Shown here: piece after piece, positions 32,234 to 41,200 of the stretch
Position numbering within the stretch: the first letter of the stretch is position 1
Layout: each line of letters opens with the position of its first letter
DNA from: an uncultured Selenomonadaceae bacterium
GTDB lineage: Bacteria; Bacillota; Negativicutes; Selenomonadales; Selenomonadaceae
Assembly: GCA_905233135.1 (NCBI GenBank)
Contig: CAJOCQ010000019.1
Span: 1-50,639, forward strand
Direction of reading: 5' to 3'
DNA length: 50,639 nt
Notes under the pieces: generated by a model
The model's database searches: none
Told to the model about the DNA's origin: nothing
The model's input: only the letters and a program-made list of their open reading frames with translations
Position numbers and translations under genes: made by a program

Positions 32234-33979
32234 TTATTTGTAAATTCTAGCCTCTAAAGGTTTCAAAGAATTTTTATCGGCGTTTTCTTCGCTGGAAAGA
32301 ACAATTTTTTTATTGGAAAGTTCAAGCGGCAATGCAACATTTTCTGACGTGAAATTAACTGCGGTAATTAAAGTTTTGCCGTCAACACTGCGCGAAAATG
32401 CAAAAATTTCTTCACTGCTCGGCAGAATTAATTTGTAATCGCCGTGCGTCAATTCTATATTTTCGGCGCGGAATTTTGCAAGTTTCCTGTACCAATTCAA
32501 AACTGAATCGGAATTTTTTTCTTCGGCGGCGGCGTTGAGAGTTTTAAAATTATCATTGACAGGCAACCAAGTTTTGCCGCTTGAAAATCCCGCGTTAGTT
32601 TTATCGTTCCATTGCATAGGAGTTCGCGCGTTATCCCTGCTGAAGAATTTTATAAAATCCATAGCCTGCGCGACGGTAAAACCTTCATTCAGCGCAAAAT
32701 CAAATTGCGTATGAGAGCCAATGTCATTGTACATTTCGATTGAATCCCAATCAATATTCGTCATACCGAGTTCTTGCCCTTCATAAATAAACGGCGTGCC
32801 GCGCATCGTCAAAAGAATTGTCGCAAGTGCCTTTGCGGCTTTAACTTTATCGGCGTCCTTTTTGAAGAAATAATTTGGGCTGCGCGGTCTGTCGTGATTT
32901 TCAAAGTACATAGGATACCAGCCATTATTTTTGGTTGCAGCTTGACTTTCTGAAATTGCCTGCTTAAGTTCGGTTAATTTCCATTCGGTAGGGCGGCAGA
33001 AAACTTCGCCGTTCTTCAGCGGCAAAAGTACGTGGCTAAATTCAAAAATCATATCAAAAACGCCCTGTTCGCCAATCCAATATTTTAATTCTTCGGGCGA
33101 AACGCCGTTAGCCTCGCCGACTGTAAAAATATCGTGCCCTGCAAAAACTTTGTCTTTGAACTCGTGCAGAAAATCCAAAATGCCCGGCGTGTTTACCGTC
33201 ATTTTGTGAACTGCAACCATTCCGTCTTTACCGTCGGGCGTGCCGTCAACGTACGCAGGTTTTTTAATGTAGGGTATGGCGTCGATACGAAAACCGCCAA
33301 CGCCCTTATCAAGCCAAAATTTCGCCGCGTCAAAAAGTGCCTGTCGAACTTCAGGATTTTCCCAATTTAAATCGGGCTGTTCCTTTGCAAAAGTATGCAT
33401 ATAGTATTGTTGGCGTTCTTCGCACCACGTCCAAACGCCGCCGCCGAAAAAGCAACGCCAATTTGTAGGCGCACTGCCGTCGGGTTTTGCGTCCTTCCAA
33501 ATGTACCAATCAGCCTTTGGATTTGTACGATTTTTTTTCGACTCCAAAAACCATTCGTGCTTGTCTGAAGAATGATTGAAAACTAAATCCATAACAATTT
33601 TAATTCCGCGCTTGTCAGCTTCGGCAACAAGTTTTTCAAAATCTTTCATAGTTCCGAAATCGGGATTAATCGCCGTATAATCGGAAATATCGTAGCCGTT
33701 GTCGACTTGCGGCGAAGGATAAATTGGCGTCAGCCAAATTGCACCAACGCCCAATTTTTTCAAATAGTCCAAGTGTTGAGTAATTCCGTTTAAATCGCCC
33801 GTGCCGCTGCCTGTAGTATCTTGAAAAGATTTTGGATAAATTTGATATACAATGGATTTTTGCCACCATTTTAAATTTTCAGCCGCCATAACTTTTGCGC
33901 CTCCTAAAATTTTTTCGGGATAAAAAAAAGCAAGCGCAGTAAGAGCCGCGCCGCTTTTAATAAAATTTCTTCGATTCAT
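32234..33979 (-). CDS. Exported GH13 alpha-glucosidase, probable Tat substrate
   Basis: 581 residues. It begins MNRRNFIKSGAALTALAFF: twin arginines and a mild hydrophobic segment like a Tat signal, with cleavage possible near VMA-AEN (about 33). The catalytic barrel starts at WWQKSIVYQIYPKSF and has nucleophile Asp233 (GFRIDA), acid/base Glu289 (TVGEAN) and Asp363 (FENHDRPR). Overall it resembles oligo-1,6-glucosidase, trehalose hydrolase or sucrose isomerase-type GH13_31 enzymes, which are normally cytoplasmic. Preceded by AAGGAAGG and an HlyD-type gene (51-nt gap), followed by the AT3-CapA-SGNH gene, probably one operon. Exact substrate unknown. Confidence 0.85.
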   Translation of the reverse strand: MNRRNFIKSGAALTALAFFYPEKILGGAKVMAAENLKWWQKSIVYQIYPKSFQDTTGSGTGDLNGITQHLDYLKKLGVGAIWLTPIYPSPQVDNGYDISDYTAINPDFGTMKDFEKLVAEADKRGIKIVMDLVFNHSSDKHEWFLESKKNRTNPKADWYIWKDAKPDGSAPTNWRCFFGGGVWTWCEERQQYYMHTFAKEQPDLNWENPEVRQALFDAAKFWLDKGVGGFRIDAIPYIKKPAYVDGTPDGKDGMVAVHKMTVNTPGILDFLHEFKDKVFAGHDIFTVGEANGVSPEELKYWIGEQGVFDMIFEFSHVLLPLKNGEVFCRPTEWKLTELKQAISESQAATKNNGWYPMYFENHDRPRSPNYFFKKDADKVKAAKALATILLTMRGTPFIYEGQELGMTNIDWDSIEMYNDIGSHTQFDFALNEGFTVAQAMDFIKFFSRDNARTPMQWNDKTNAGFSSGKTWLPVNDNFKTLNAAAEEKNSDSVLNWYRKLAKFRAENIELTHGDYKLILPSSEEIFAFSRSVDGKTLITAVNFTSENVALPLELSNKKIVLSSEENADKNSLKPLEARIYK

Positions 33980-34030
33980 TATAAACCTTCCTTCAATCGT
34001 TTTTGAGAAATTAAAAATTTTTTCTGCCGC

Positions 34031-35230
34031 CTAAATTCTAAAAAGTTTAATTTTTACATTTGTGGAAGAATTGGGCTTGCAGTCAACATCAGCCGGCAAG
34101 GAAAATTTCAAAATATATTTATCGTTGGGGCGTTCGTCGCCGTGATTTTCTTCCATTTCGAGAGCAAATTCAGGGTGCGCATTTTCGGCAGTAGGCGGAA
34201 TCCATTGGGGCAAGTTTTCAATTTCGGTAGGGTCTTTAATATTCGGCTCAATTTTTTCAATGACAGTACCCGATAAATTTGCGCCATCCAAAGTATAATT
34301 AACGGGCGAACCTAATTTTATTTTGTCAAAAATTTCCTGCGAAACTTCAGCGGCAAGCCAAAGTTCTCTGCTGTCACCGATTTTTGCTATAGAATTTCCC
34401 GCTGTAACTTCTTTTTCGACTTCGGCAGAATAATAAATTGCGCCGCTGACAGGTGCAATAACGTCTGTTTCTTGCGCCTCCTGCAAGGCAACGTTCAAAG
34501 AAAGTTCCGCCTGTTTAATAGCGTTTTCGGCGTTTTGCAAAACGGGCGCGGGCGTAGGTTGCCATTGGTCAACGTACTCAATTTCTTCAACGTAAGTTGG
34601 CGCACTTGACGCGGCGGGCGTTGAAGGCGTTGAGGGCGAAGAATCAGAAACGCCTGAAGCTTTTGCATTTTCGTAAGCGCGTATTGCGGCTTCCAATTCC
34701 TTTTTGCTGACTGCGCCCATTTCAAAAAGTTCTTGCATTCTGTTGGCGCGTTCTTCCAAACTTGACAAAGAAGAATTTGCAGGACGGCGCGGCAAAATAT
34801 CTTGCGACATTTGCGGAGCGGCGGGAGCGGCGGGAGCTGCAGGCTTTGCGGGAATCATTCGCACTCTTTTAACGGGAACTTTTACAATTTGCCCGCGTTT
34901 TAAATCTTCGTAATTTTGTTTAGCAAGTGCAACGCTGTCTTCGAGTTGGTTAATAGTTTCCTCATTGACATCGACTTCAAGCCGCGCGATAACTTCGCCC
35001 GCTTTAACTTCCGTGCCCTCTTCAAAAAGAATTTCCCTGACTTTGCCGTCAACAAGCGTTCGCACTGAAACAAGCGTACCTGTAACTTTTGCGTCTGCAA
35101 TTTGAATTTCTTCAGTCGAATGGTAATGTTTGAAAACGCCGTAACCAATCGCCGCCGAACAAGCAAGAATTATCGTTAAGCCAAAAAAAATTCGGCGTTT
35201 TAATTTAGCGGTAATATTTTCATTTTCCAT
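34031..35230 (-). CDS. HlyD/EmrA-type periplasmic adaptor protein
   Basis: 399 residues. One N-terminal membrane helix (about 13-33). Two half-lipoyl motifs (GKVREILFEEGTEVKAGEVI, then VIAPVSGAIYYSAEV) flank a long insert. A beta-barrel and membrane-proximal part (about 300-399) follow. The insert contains Pro/Ala-rich (about 128-142) and Ser/Pro-rich (about 195-215) stretches around a helical hairpin, which is atypical. Such adaptors link an inner-membrane pump to an outer-membrane channel; no ABC, MFS or TolC gene is adjacent. Repeat copy C lies upstream, its tail hairpin 45 nt from the ATG. Pump partner unknown. Confidence 0.8.
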   Translation of the reverse strand: MENENITAKLKRRIFFGLTIILACSAAIGYGVFKHYHSTEEIQIADAKVTGTLVSVRTLVDGKVREILFEEGTEVKAGEVIARLEVDVNEETINQLEDSVALAKQNYEDLKRGQIVKVPVKRVRMIPAKPAAPAAPAAPQMSQDILPRRPANSSLSSLEERANRMQELFEMGAVSKKELEAAIRAYENAKASGVSDSSPSTPSTPAASSAPTYVEEIEYVDQWQPTPAPVLQNAENAIKQAELSLNVALQEAQETDVIAPVSGAIYYSAEVEKEVTAGNSIAKIGDSRELWLAAEVSQEIFDKIKLGSPVNYTLDGANLSGTVIEKIEPNIKDPTEIENLPQWIPPTAENAHPEFALEMEENHGDERPNDKYILKFSLPADVDCKPNSSTNVKIKLFRI

Positions 35231-35269
35231 TTCTGCACCATACTTTTTAATTTTAGAAATTATTTATTT

Positions 35270-35552
35270 TTAGATGTACTTTCTTTTTCCAAAGCAAAAA
35301 AGAAAGTACCAAAGAAAAGTGCTTTTTACCGCCCGTCAGTGCCGCTCGGATACTGTACGCACGTAGTAACAGGTGGCCCCCCTTTGGGGCCTCTACTTTT
35401 TACAACGCTCCAACATTAGCGCGCGCTGCGGCTGAGAGACGGGCGGAAGTTACCGGCACTGACAGGTTGCAGTTTTATTTTTGCAAAATAGAAATAGCCG
35501 CGCGTCCTGCGCGAAGGGTTAGGCGGCTCACATCACGTTCGCCGCTTTTTTT
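35270..35552 (-). repeat. Structured intergenic repeat, copy C
   Basis: Fills the gap between mutS2 and the HlyD-type gene. It has the same core as copies A and B: CCGCCCGTC...GACGGGCG outer stem, GGCCCC/GGGGCC hairpin, then GTACTTTCTTTTTTGC / AAAAAGAAAGTAC (about 35276-35310). The GCGCAGGACGCGCGGC block seen in copy B is also here, and the part next to mutS2 carries a GCGGCGAACG.../GCCGC arm. No coding sequence is supported. Confidence 0.8.
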
Positions 35553-35588
35553 TATTTAAAATTTTTTATATAAAAAATAATTGCTAAA

Positions 35589-37964
35589 TTATTTTAAAAT
35601 TACAAGCGTTGCACCCGCGCCGCCTTCGTCAATATCTGCAAGTGTAAATTTTTCAACCGAATGATAATGCCTCAAAAATTCGTGTACGCCCTGCCGAAGT
35701 GCGCCCGTGCCCTTGCCGTGAATTATTAAAATTTGTTTCAAGCCTGCCAACTGCGCGTCGTCAATAAATTTTGCGCAAACTTGCTCCGCCTCGTCAACCA
35801 TCATTCCGCGTATATCAATTTCGCGGCTTGCGTGCGAAACTGCTTTTAACATTCCGATTGAGCCACGCTTTTCGTTGACAACGGGCGCAGTTATAATTTC
35901 TTCGGAATTGTGGCTGACAAATCTGCAATCCGAAGTTTTAACCGTCATTTTAAGCGCACCCGCCGCAACTGTCAACTCATCGCCGCCTTTTTCTATTGAA
36001 AGAATTGTCGCCTTTTGGTCAAGCGGGCGAATATAAATCGTATCTCCAATTTGCAAATATTTTTTGTTAATGCGGTTGCCGATTGATTCATTTGCAATAA
36101 TTCCCTGCGTGTTTTCAATTTCGGCTTGGCGAATTTTATCACGCGCGTTTTGAATAGTTTGCTGACGCTTTTTAACGCCCGAATCGTCGAATTGTTCTTT
36201 GAGTGCGGCGATAATTCCTTCAGCTTCCTTGCGCGTTTCCTTAACCATTTCGGCGGATTTTTCTCGCGCCTTTTTGATAATATCGTTTTTGGACTTTGCA
36301 ATTTCGTCGCGCAGGGCGGCAATTTCTTTTTCTTTCTTTTGAATAGCGGCTTGAGATTTTTGAATTTCGGCGTTGCGTTTTTCGTAAATCAAGCGTTTCT
36401 GTTCGAGTTCAGCCAAAACTTGTTCAAAATTGGCGTGGTCTTGCTTGAGAAATTTTTTAGCCTTGCGAATCAAACTCATATGCAAGCCGAGCCTTTTGCT
36501 TATTTCAAAGGCATTGCTGGAGCCCGGAATACCAATTAAAAGTTTGTACGTCGGCATTAAAGTTTCAACATTAAATTCAACGCAAGCGTTTTCAATACCC
36601 GCCGTCGAATAGGCAAAAGTTTTTAATTCCGAATAGTGCGTTGTAGCGATTGTAGAGCACTGAATTTTTAACAGCCTGCCCATAATCGACATAGCCAACG
36701 CCGCGCCTTCGTCGGGGTCAGTGCCCGCGCCAATTTCGTCAATCAAAACTAAATCCGTTGTCTGCACATTTTTTAGAATGTCAACAATTTTTGTCATATG
36801 CGCGGAAAAAGTTGAAAGGCTTTGTTCAATCGATTGTTCGTCGCCGATGTCAGCAAAAATATTTGTGTACACTGCAATTTGAGAACCGAAGGCGGCGGGA
36901 ATGTACAAGCCGCATTGCGCCATTAACGCCATTAAACCTAAAGTTTTCATACAAACAGTTTTGCCGCCCGTATTCGGTCCCGTAACGAGCAAAATTGTAA
37001 AGCCGTTGCCAATTTCAATATCGATTGGTACAACTTTTTTTGGATTAATCAGCGGGTGGCGAGCGGCGTGCAAATTTGTATATTTTGAAATGACGGGCTC
37101 TGTAGCGTCGAGTTTTTGTGCAAGTTTCGCCTTCGCAAAAAGTAAATCGAACGCCGCCAAAATTTCCACGTTGTTTAAAAGTTCGTTGGAATGTTTTTGC
37201 ACTGCTTCAGACAAAACGCGCAGGATTCTTGCAACTTCATTTTTTTCTGCAACTTCAAATTGGCGAATGTCATTGTTAAGATTAACAATCGTCATTGGCT
37301 CAATAAAAAGCGTTGCGCCCGTTGCCGATTGGTCGTGCACCAAGCCGGGAAATTGCGCCTTATACTCAAGCTTGACGGGGATAACGTATCTGTCGCCGCG
37401 CATTGTAATAATTGCGTCTTGAAAAAATTTTTGTTTGGCGGGGTCGTGCAAGATTGAAAAAATTTCAGTTTTAACGCGGCTTTGAGCCAATCTTAATTCG
37501 CGGCGAATTTTTTGTAAATCTGTGCTTGCCGAATCTTTGATGCCGCCGTGATCGTCGAGGGCGTTTTCGAGTTGCTTTTCAAGGTTGCCCAAAATTTCAA
37601 TTTGTCCTGCGCGAAATTTTATTTTTGGCGCGTCAACGTCATTTTCTTTAAAAAATTTTTTGACATTGCGCATTGCGTACATAGTCGAAAGAATATCTGC
37701 AAGTTCGCCCGCGCCCGCTGCACTTCCCAACGAAATTTTCTGCAGTGTTTCACGAATATCACGAATACCGCCGAAGGGCGGCTCTCCAACCGCGTAAACT
37801 TTTACCGCTTCCGTCGTCAATGAAATATTTTCCTGTACGGTTTCAGCGTCATCATCGGGCAAAATTTTTTCTGCAAGTTCTTTACCGAAATTACTTGTCG
37901 CGCAGTTTTGGAGCATTGCGCGTACTTTGTCAAATTCCAAAATTCTGAATGAATCTGTAAGCAT
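35589..37964 (-). CDS. mutS2: MutS2 ATPase/endonuclease
   Basis: 791 residues, usual length. N-terminal core and clamp (to about 300), ATPase domain with P-loop VTGPNTGGKTVCMKT and IDEIGAGTDPDEG, a coiled coil (about 515-625, rich in Lys/Glu), then a KOW-like segment and a C-terminal Smr domain (about 715-791, DIRGMMVDEAEQ and IIHGKGTGALRQGV). MutS2 acts on branched DNA and, in Bacillus, rescues collided ribosomes through its Smr nuclease. The gene follows the NERD-helicase by 19 nt and lies in the long minus-strand run with ftsEX. Confidence 0.95.
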   Translation of the reverse strand: MLTDSFRILEFDKVRAMLQNCATSNFGKELAEKILPDDDAETVQENISLTTEAVKVYAVGEPPFGGIRDIRETLQKISLGSAAGAGELADILSTMYAMRNVKKFFKENDVDAPKIKFRAGQIEILGNLEKQLENALDDHGGIKDSASTDLQKIRRELRLAQSRVKTEIFSILHDPAKQKFFQDAIITMRGDRYVIPVKLEYKAQFPGLVHDQSATGATLFIEPMTIVNLNNDIRQFEVAEKNEVARILRVLSEAVQKHSNELLNNVEILAAFDLLFAKAKLAQKLDATEPVISKYTNLHAARHPLINPKKVVPIDIEIGNGFTILLVTGPNTGGKTVCMKTLGLMALMAQCGLYIPAAFGSQIAVYTNIFADIGDEQSIEQSLSTFSAHMTKIVDILKNVQTTDLVLIDEIGAGTDPDEGAALAMSIMGRLLKIQCSTIATTHYSELKTFAYSTAGIENACVEFNVETLMPTYKLLIGIPGSSNAFEISKRLGLHMSLIRKAKKFLKQDHANFEQVLAELEQKRLIYEKRNAEIQKSQAAIQKKEKEIAALRDEIAKSKNDIIKKAREKSAEMVKETRKEAEGIIAALKEQFDDSGVKKRQQTIQNARDKIRQAEIENTQGIIANESIGNRINKKYLQIGDTIYIRPLDQKATILSIEKGGDELTVAAGALKMTVKTSDCRFVSHNSEEIITAPVVNEKRGSIGMLKAVSHASREIDIRGMMVDEAEQVCAKFIDDAQLAGLKQILIIHGKGTGALRQGVHEFLRHYHSVEKFTLADIDEGGAGATLVILK

Positions 37965-37983
37965 TTATATTTATCACAATCCT

Positions 37984-39819
37984 TTAATTATTTTTTATCC
38001 AACTACTGAAAAAATCGTCATAAGTTCTGTCATTGCCGATATTAATTATAATTAATTTTTTAACGGCGCGCGTTATGGCAACGTAAATAATTTCAGAATT
38101 AATGTACTTAAACACGCCATTTTCTTCATCAAAGAAAGATTCTTTTTCGGTACCGTCGTCGCCAATGAGTAAAATTTCAGTATCGACGCCCCAACCTTTA
38201 TAGCTGTGAATTGTCGAAAGTTTAATTCTGCCGCTTTCCATCCAAAAATTAACTTTTGCCGTGCGGCGCATATCTCTTAAAGCTTTGTTTAAATCCGGAA
38301 TCAGTTTGGGAGACTTTTCACATCTTCTTTTAAATTCACGGTGCGCTTCTTCAGTTTCAAAGGTTGTAATTGTTTTATACTTCATATCGCGCAGTACTTT
38401 ATCTAAAAGTCGCCCGTTTTTGACGTACAAAGACATTATGCAAACGTCGTCATTTGCAACGGGGTTATCTTTGAAAATTTTTATTATCGCCGGAATGTCA
38501 AATTTATGCAGCGGATAAAATTCAACGGTTTCTTCAGACAAAGTTAATTCCATTTGACGCGGTTCAAATTTATTATCGCTGGTTGATAAAAATTTAATTT
38601 GAAAATCACGGGCAAGGTCGGCAATTTTTCCTCTAAGGCGATAAGTAGATTTTAGTTCATTCCAATTCCCGCGAACAGGAATACTTGCCATTTGACGTCT
38701 CTCATAAATATCTTGGTCTTTATCACCAAAAAATACCAATTCGCCGCGGGGATTTAAAATTTCTTTGTTAATAAAATCCATCCATCCACGCTCATAATCT
38801 TGAACTTCGTCAACAAGTATCGTATCATAACTCAAAGGAACGTTTACATTATCGTAATTGCTTAAAAATGTATGAATGTGTTTTATTACAAAATATTTCA
38901 TAAAAAATCTTTTTTTGTTTTCGATATTCGGCAAATCATTCAAGGCGGCACTGATACAATCACGAATATAATTGCAAAGCGTAATATTGAAAGTCAAAAT
39001 TAAAACGGGCGTTCGTTTTTTTACAAAGGCATCAACTGCGCGATAAGCTAAAACAGTTGTCTTGCCGCAACCGGCGGGACCTCTTACCTTAGATTTAGTA
39101 TCGGCTTTACTTGTTACAAGCTCTTTTTGTTTGGCGTTCAAAGTTTTGGGCAGATTCTTAAATTTGCTGTATTCGGAAGGTTTCAAAACGCGGCGCAATT
39201 CGTTATAAATTTCTTCGTCAAAAAATTTTGATCGCAACTTCAACAAATAATTTGAATTGCAAGTATTTTCCAGCCCGTTACTTTTAAGCAAATCTGAAGT
39301 CAGCAAAGTTATATAATCAGAACTCAAAACTTTTTTTTCTTCTTTAGCATAATCGCCAAAAAAATTTTTAACTTTGTCTTTTGACGGAACGTAAAAAAAT
39401 ACGGCACTTTCAACTAATGAGTACGTTTTATCGTTAAAAAAATTTTTTTCGGCAAGCGTTCTGCTGTAGGTGTTGTAAAATAAATTTTTGTAATATTTAG
39501 CCTGCGCTATAGGAGATTTAATGTTTTGCGGTTCAGTGTTTCCTTGTGGTTTTAGGCAAGTCCAGTTATAGTTATCGTTTATTTTATATAAATCCAAATT
39601 CCAATCTTTAACTTCAATAATTAAAACGCCGTGATTTTTGCGCATAATGACAACATCAGGTAAAGAGCCGTCCCAGTGCGGCTGATAATAAACTTCAAAA
39701 GGTTCATATGGAAATTTTTTCAAATAATCATTTAAGAAATTTAATAAAGCCCATTCGCCTTTTGTAGGTTGCGGGTGCAAAGTTTTTATTTCGTCAAGTG
39801 TCGGGAAAAATTCTACCAA
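37984..39819 (-). CDS. NERD nuclease domain fused to a UvrD-type (SF1) helicase
   Basis: 611 residues, start TTG 39819 with AAAGGAG 9 nt before it. Residues about 15-150 match the NERD (nuclease-related) domain with the restriction-like core LPDVVIMRKNHGVLIIEVKDW. From about 240 an SF1 helicase follows: Walker A VRGPAGCGKTTV, ILTFNITL motif Ia, Walker B VDEVQDYE, FFGDKDQDIYERR, STYRLRGK and the C-terminal TIHSYKGW and YVAITRAVKKL motifs. It is either a repair enzyme or an anti-phage nuclease-helicase. It sits between envC-like and mutS2 genes rather than in a defence island, so its role is open. Confidence 0.85.
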   Translation of the reverse strand: MVEFFPTLDEIKTLHPQPTKGEWALLNFLNDYLKKFPYEPFEVYYQPHWDGSLPDVVIMRKNHGVLIIEVKDWNLDLYKINDNYNWTCLKPQGNTEPQNIKSPIAQAKYYKNLFYNTYSRTLAEKNFFNDKTYSLVESAVFFYVPSKDKVKNFFGDYAKEEKKVLSSDYITLLTSDLLKSNGLENTCNSNYLLKLRSKFFDEEIYNELRRVLKPSEYSKFKNLPKTLNAKQKELVTSKADTKSKVRGPAGCGKTTVLAYRAVDAFVKKRTPVLILTFNITLCNYIRDCISAALNDLPNIENKKRFFMKYFVIKHIHTFLSNYDNVNVPLSYDTILVDEVQDYERGWMDFINKEILNPRGELVFFGDKDQDIYERRQMASIPVRGNWNELKSTYRLRGKIADLARDFQIKFLSTSDNKFEPRQMELTLSEETVEFYPLHKFDIPAIIKIFKDNPVANDDVCIMSLYVKNGRLLDKVLRDMKYKTITTFETEEAHREFKRRCEKSPKLIPDLNKALRDMRRTAKVNFWMESGRIKLSTIHSYKGWGVDTEILLIGDDGTEKESFFDEENGVFKYINSEIIYVAITRAVKKLIIINIGNDRTYDDFFSSWIKNN

Positions 39820-39834
39820 ATTTATTAACTCCTT

Positions 39835-41070
39835 TTATAAATAATCGTGCGGGCTGACTGCTTCGCCGTCCTTTCTGACTTCAAAATGACAATGAGGACC
39901 GGTAGAATTGCCCGTCGAGCCGCAATAGGCAATAGTTTGCCCTTGCCTGACAGTATCGCCGACACTTACGGCTAAGCTTTGATTATGCCCGTACAAAGTC
40001 ACAATCCCGCCGCCGTGATCTATCATAACTGTATTGCCGTAGCCGTCAATCCAGCCCGCGTGATTAACAACGCCGCCGCGCGCCGCGTGAATTTCCATAC
40101 CGTAGTCGCCGCCAATATCAATACCGCTATGAAATTTTGAACCGCCAAAAATCGGGTGCGTTCGCCAACCAAATTCTGAAGTTATCGGACCTTGAAGCGG
40201 AAAAATCATTTCGCCGTTGCCTTCGGGCGTAAAAGTTTCAACGCCATTATTTTTAGTATAGCCGCCTGAATTTGCTTTTTGTTCTTTGGCAAGTTTTTGA
40301 CGTTCGGCGCGTGCTTTGCGTTCGGCGGCGGCTTGTTCACGCGCTGCTTTTTCTGCCGCCGCGCGGTATTTACTTTCTTGAATTAATTTTTCAACTTGTT
40401 TTGAAGCCGCTATCATTTCGTCATATTGCCGCTCATAAATTTCTTTATCGTTCTGCATTCTGTCGAGCAAAATTTGTTGGTCGGCAACTTTTTGCAACTG
40501 TTTATTTTTTGCTTTTTCGGCAAGGCGCACTTGCTCGGCTTGAAGGTGTTTATCTTCGTCGAGTTGTTCGCTTAATTTTTCAATTTTAGTTCTGTCCTGC
40601 AAAGTTGCAGTAACCAATTCCGAATCGTGGACAACCACGCGCTTTAATAAATCCATCCGCGTTAAAAAATCGCCGAATGACTGTGCGCCAAAAAGCGCGT
40701 CAAGGTAGGAAATTTGCCCGTTAATGTAAATGTCACGAATACGCCTTTCAAGACGGCGGAGTCTTTTTTCGTAGTCGCGTTCATTCTGCAAAAGTTTCAA
40801 TTCATTTGTTTCGATACGGTTCAAAGTTGCGTCAAGAGTATTTTTTTTAGTTTCGTATTCGGCGGTTGCAGCGGCGGCTTCTTCGTCAAGGGCGCGTTTA
40901 ACTTCTGAAACAGAATTAATTTTGCCCTTCAACCATTCCGAACGGCGGTGCGCTTCTTCAGCCGCGTCTTCATATTGCGCTTTTTGATTTTCCATTTGCT
41001 GGATAGTTGCCGCGCCGCTCATCAATCCCGAAGAAATTATTGCAAGCGTCAACAGTAAAATTTTTTTCAC
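39835..41070 (-). CDS. EnvC/PcsB-like peptidoglycan hydrolase regulator with M23 (LytM) domain
   Basis: 411 residues, start GTG 41070 with GGAGG upstream. Signal peptide (1-21), long coiled coil (about 22-255, very rich in Glu, Lys, Ala and Arg), then an M23 domain (about 290-411). The M23 metal motifs are kept: HSGIDIGG (His and Asp) and GPHCHFEV, so it may be an active endopeptidase rather than an activator only. It follows ftsX by 130 nt. FtsEX controls such coiled-coil hydrolases across the membrane at septation (EnvC in E. coli, PcsB in Streptococcus), so this is very likely the FtsEX partner. Confidence 0.9.
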   Translation of the reverse strand: MKKILLLTLAIISSGLMSGAATIQQMENQKAQYEDAAEEAHRRSEWLKGKINSVSEVKRALDEEAAAATAEYETKKNTLDATLNRIETNELKLLQNERDYEKRLRRLERRIRDIYINGQISYLDALFGAQSFGDFLTRMDLLKRVVVHDSELVTATLQDRTKIEKLSEQLDEDKHLQAEQVRLAEKAKNKQLQKVADQQILLDRMQNDKEIYERQYDEMIAASKQVEKLIQESKYRAAAEKAAREQAAAERKARAERQKLAKEQKANSGGYTKNNGVETFTPEGNGEMIFPLQGPITSEFGWRTHPIFGGSKFHSGIDIGGDYGMEIHAARGGVVNHAGWIDGYGNTVMIDHGGGIVTLYGHNQSLAVSVGDTVRQGQTIAYCGSTGNSTGPHCHFEVRKDGEAVSPHDYL

Positions 41071-41097
41071 GGCGTGCGCCTCCGTTTTTGCGTTTTA

Positions 41098-41132
41098 AAT
41101 TTTAAATGTGCTTTTTTCTTTGTAAAGAAAGA
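41098..41132 (-). repeat. Short tail-type inverted repeat G before the envC-like gene
   Basis: TGTGCTTTTTTCTTTGTAAAGAAAGAAAC: TTTCTTT pairs with AAAGAAA around a short loop. It resembles the tail hairpin of the structured repeats and has the same position, about 30 nt before the downstream start. The rest of the repeat is absent. Next to it (41158-41181) is a short run of GGAACC-type direct repeats. Confidence 0.4.
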
Positions 41133-41180
41133 AACTTTTTTCAATTAACTTTTCCCTAATCTCTGGAACCTTGGAACCCT

Positions 41181-41200
41181 AAAAAAGCGTAAGCTTTTTT
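41181..41200 (-). terminator. Terminator-like hairpin after ftsX
   Basis: AAAAAAGC-GTAA-GCTTTTTT is an inverted repeat ending in T on either strand, directly after the ftsX stop. It may reduce read-through into the envC-like gene. Confidence 0.5.
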
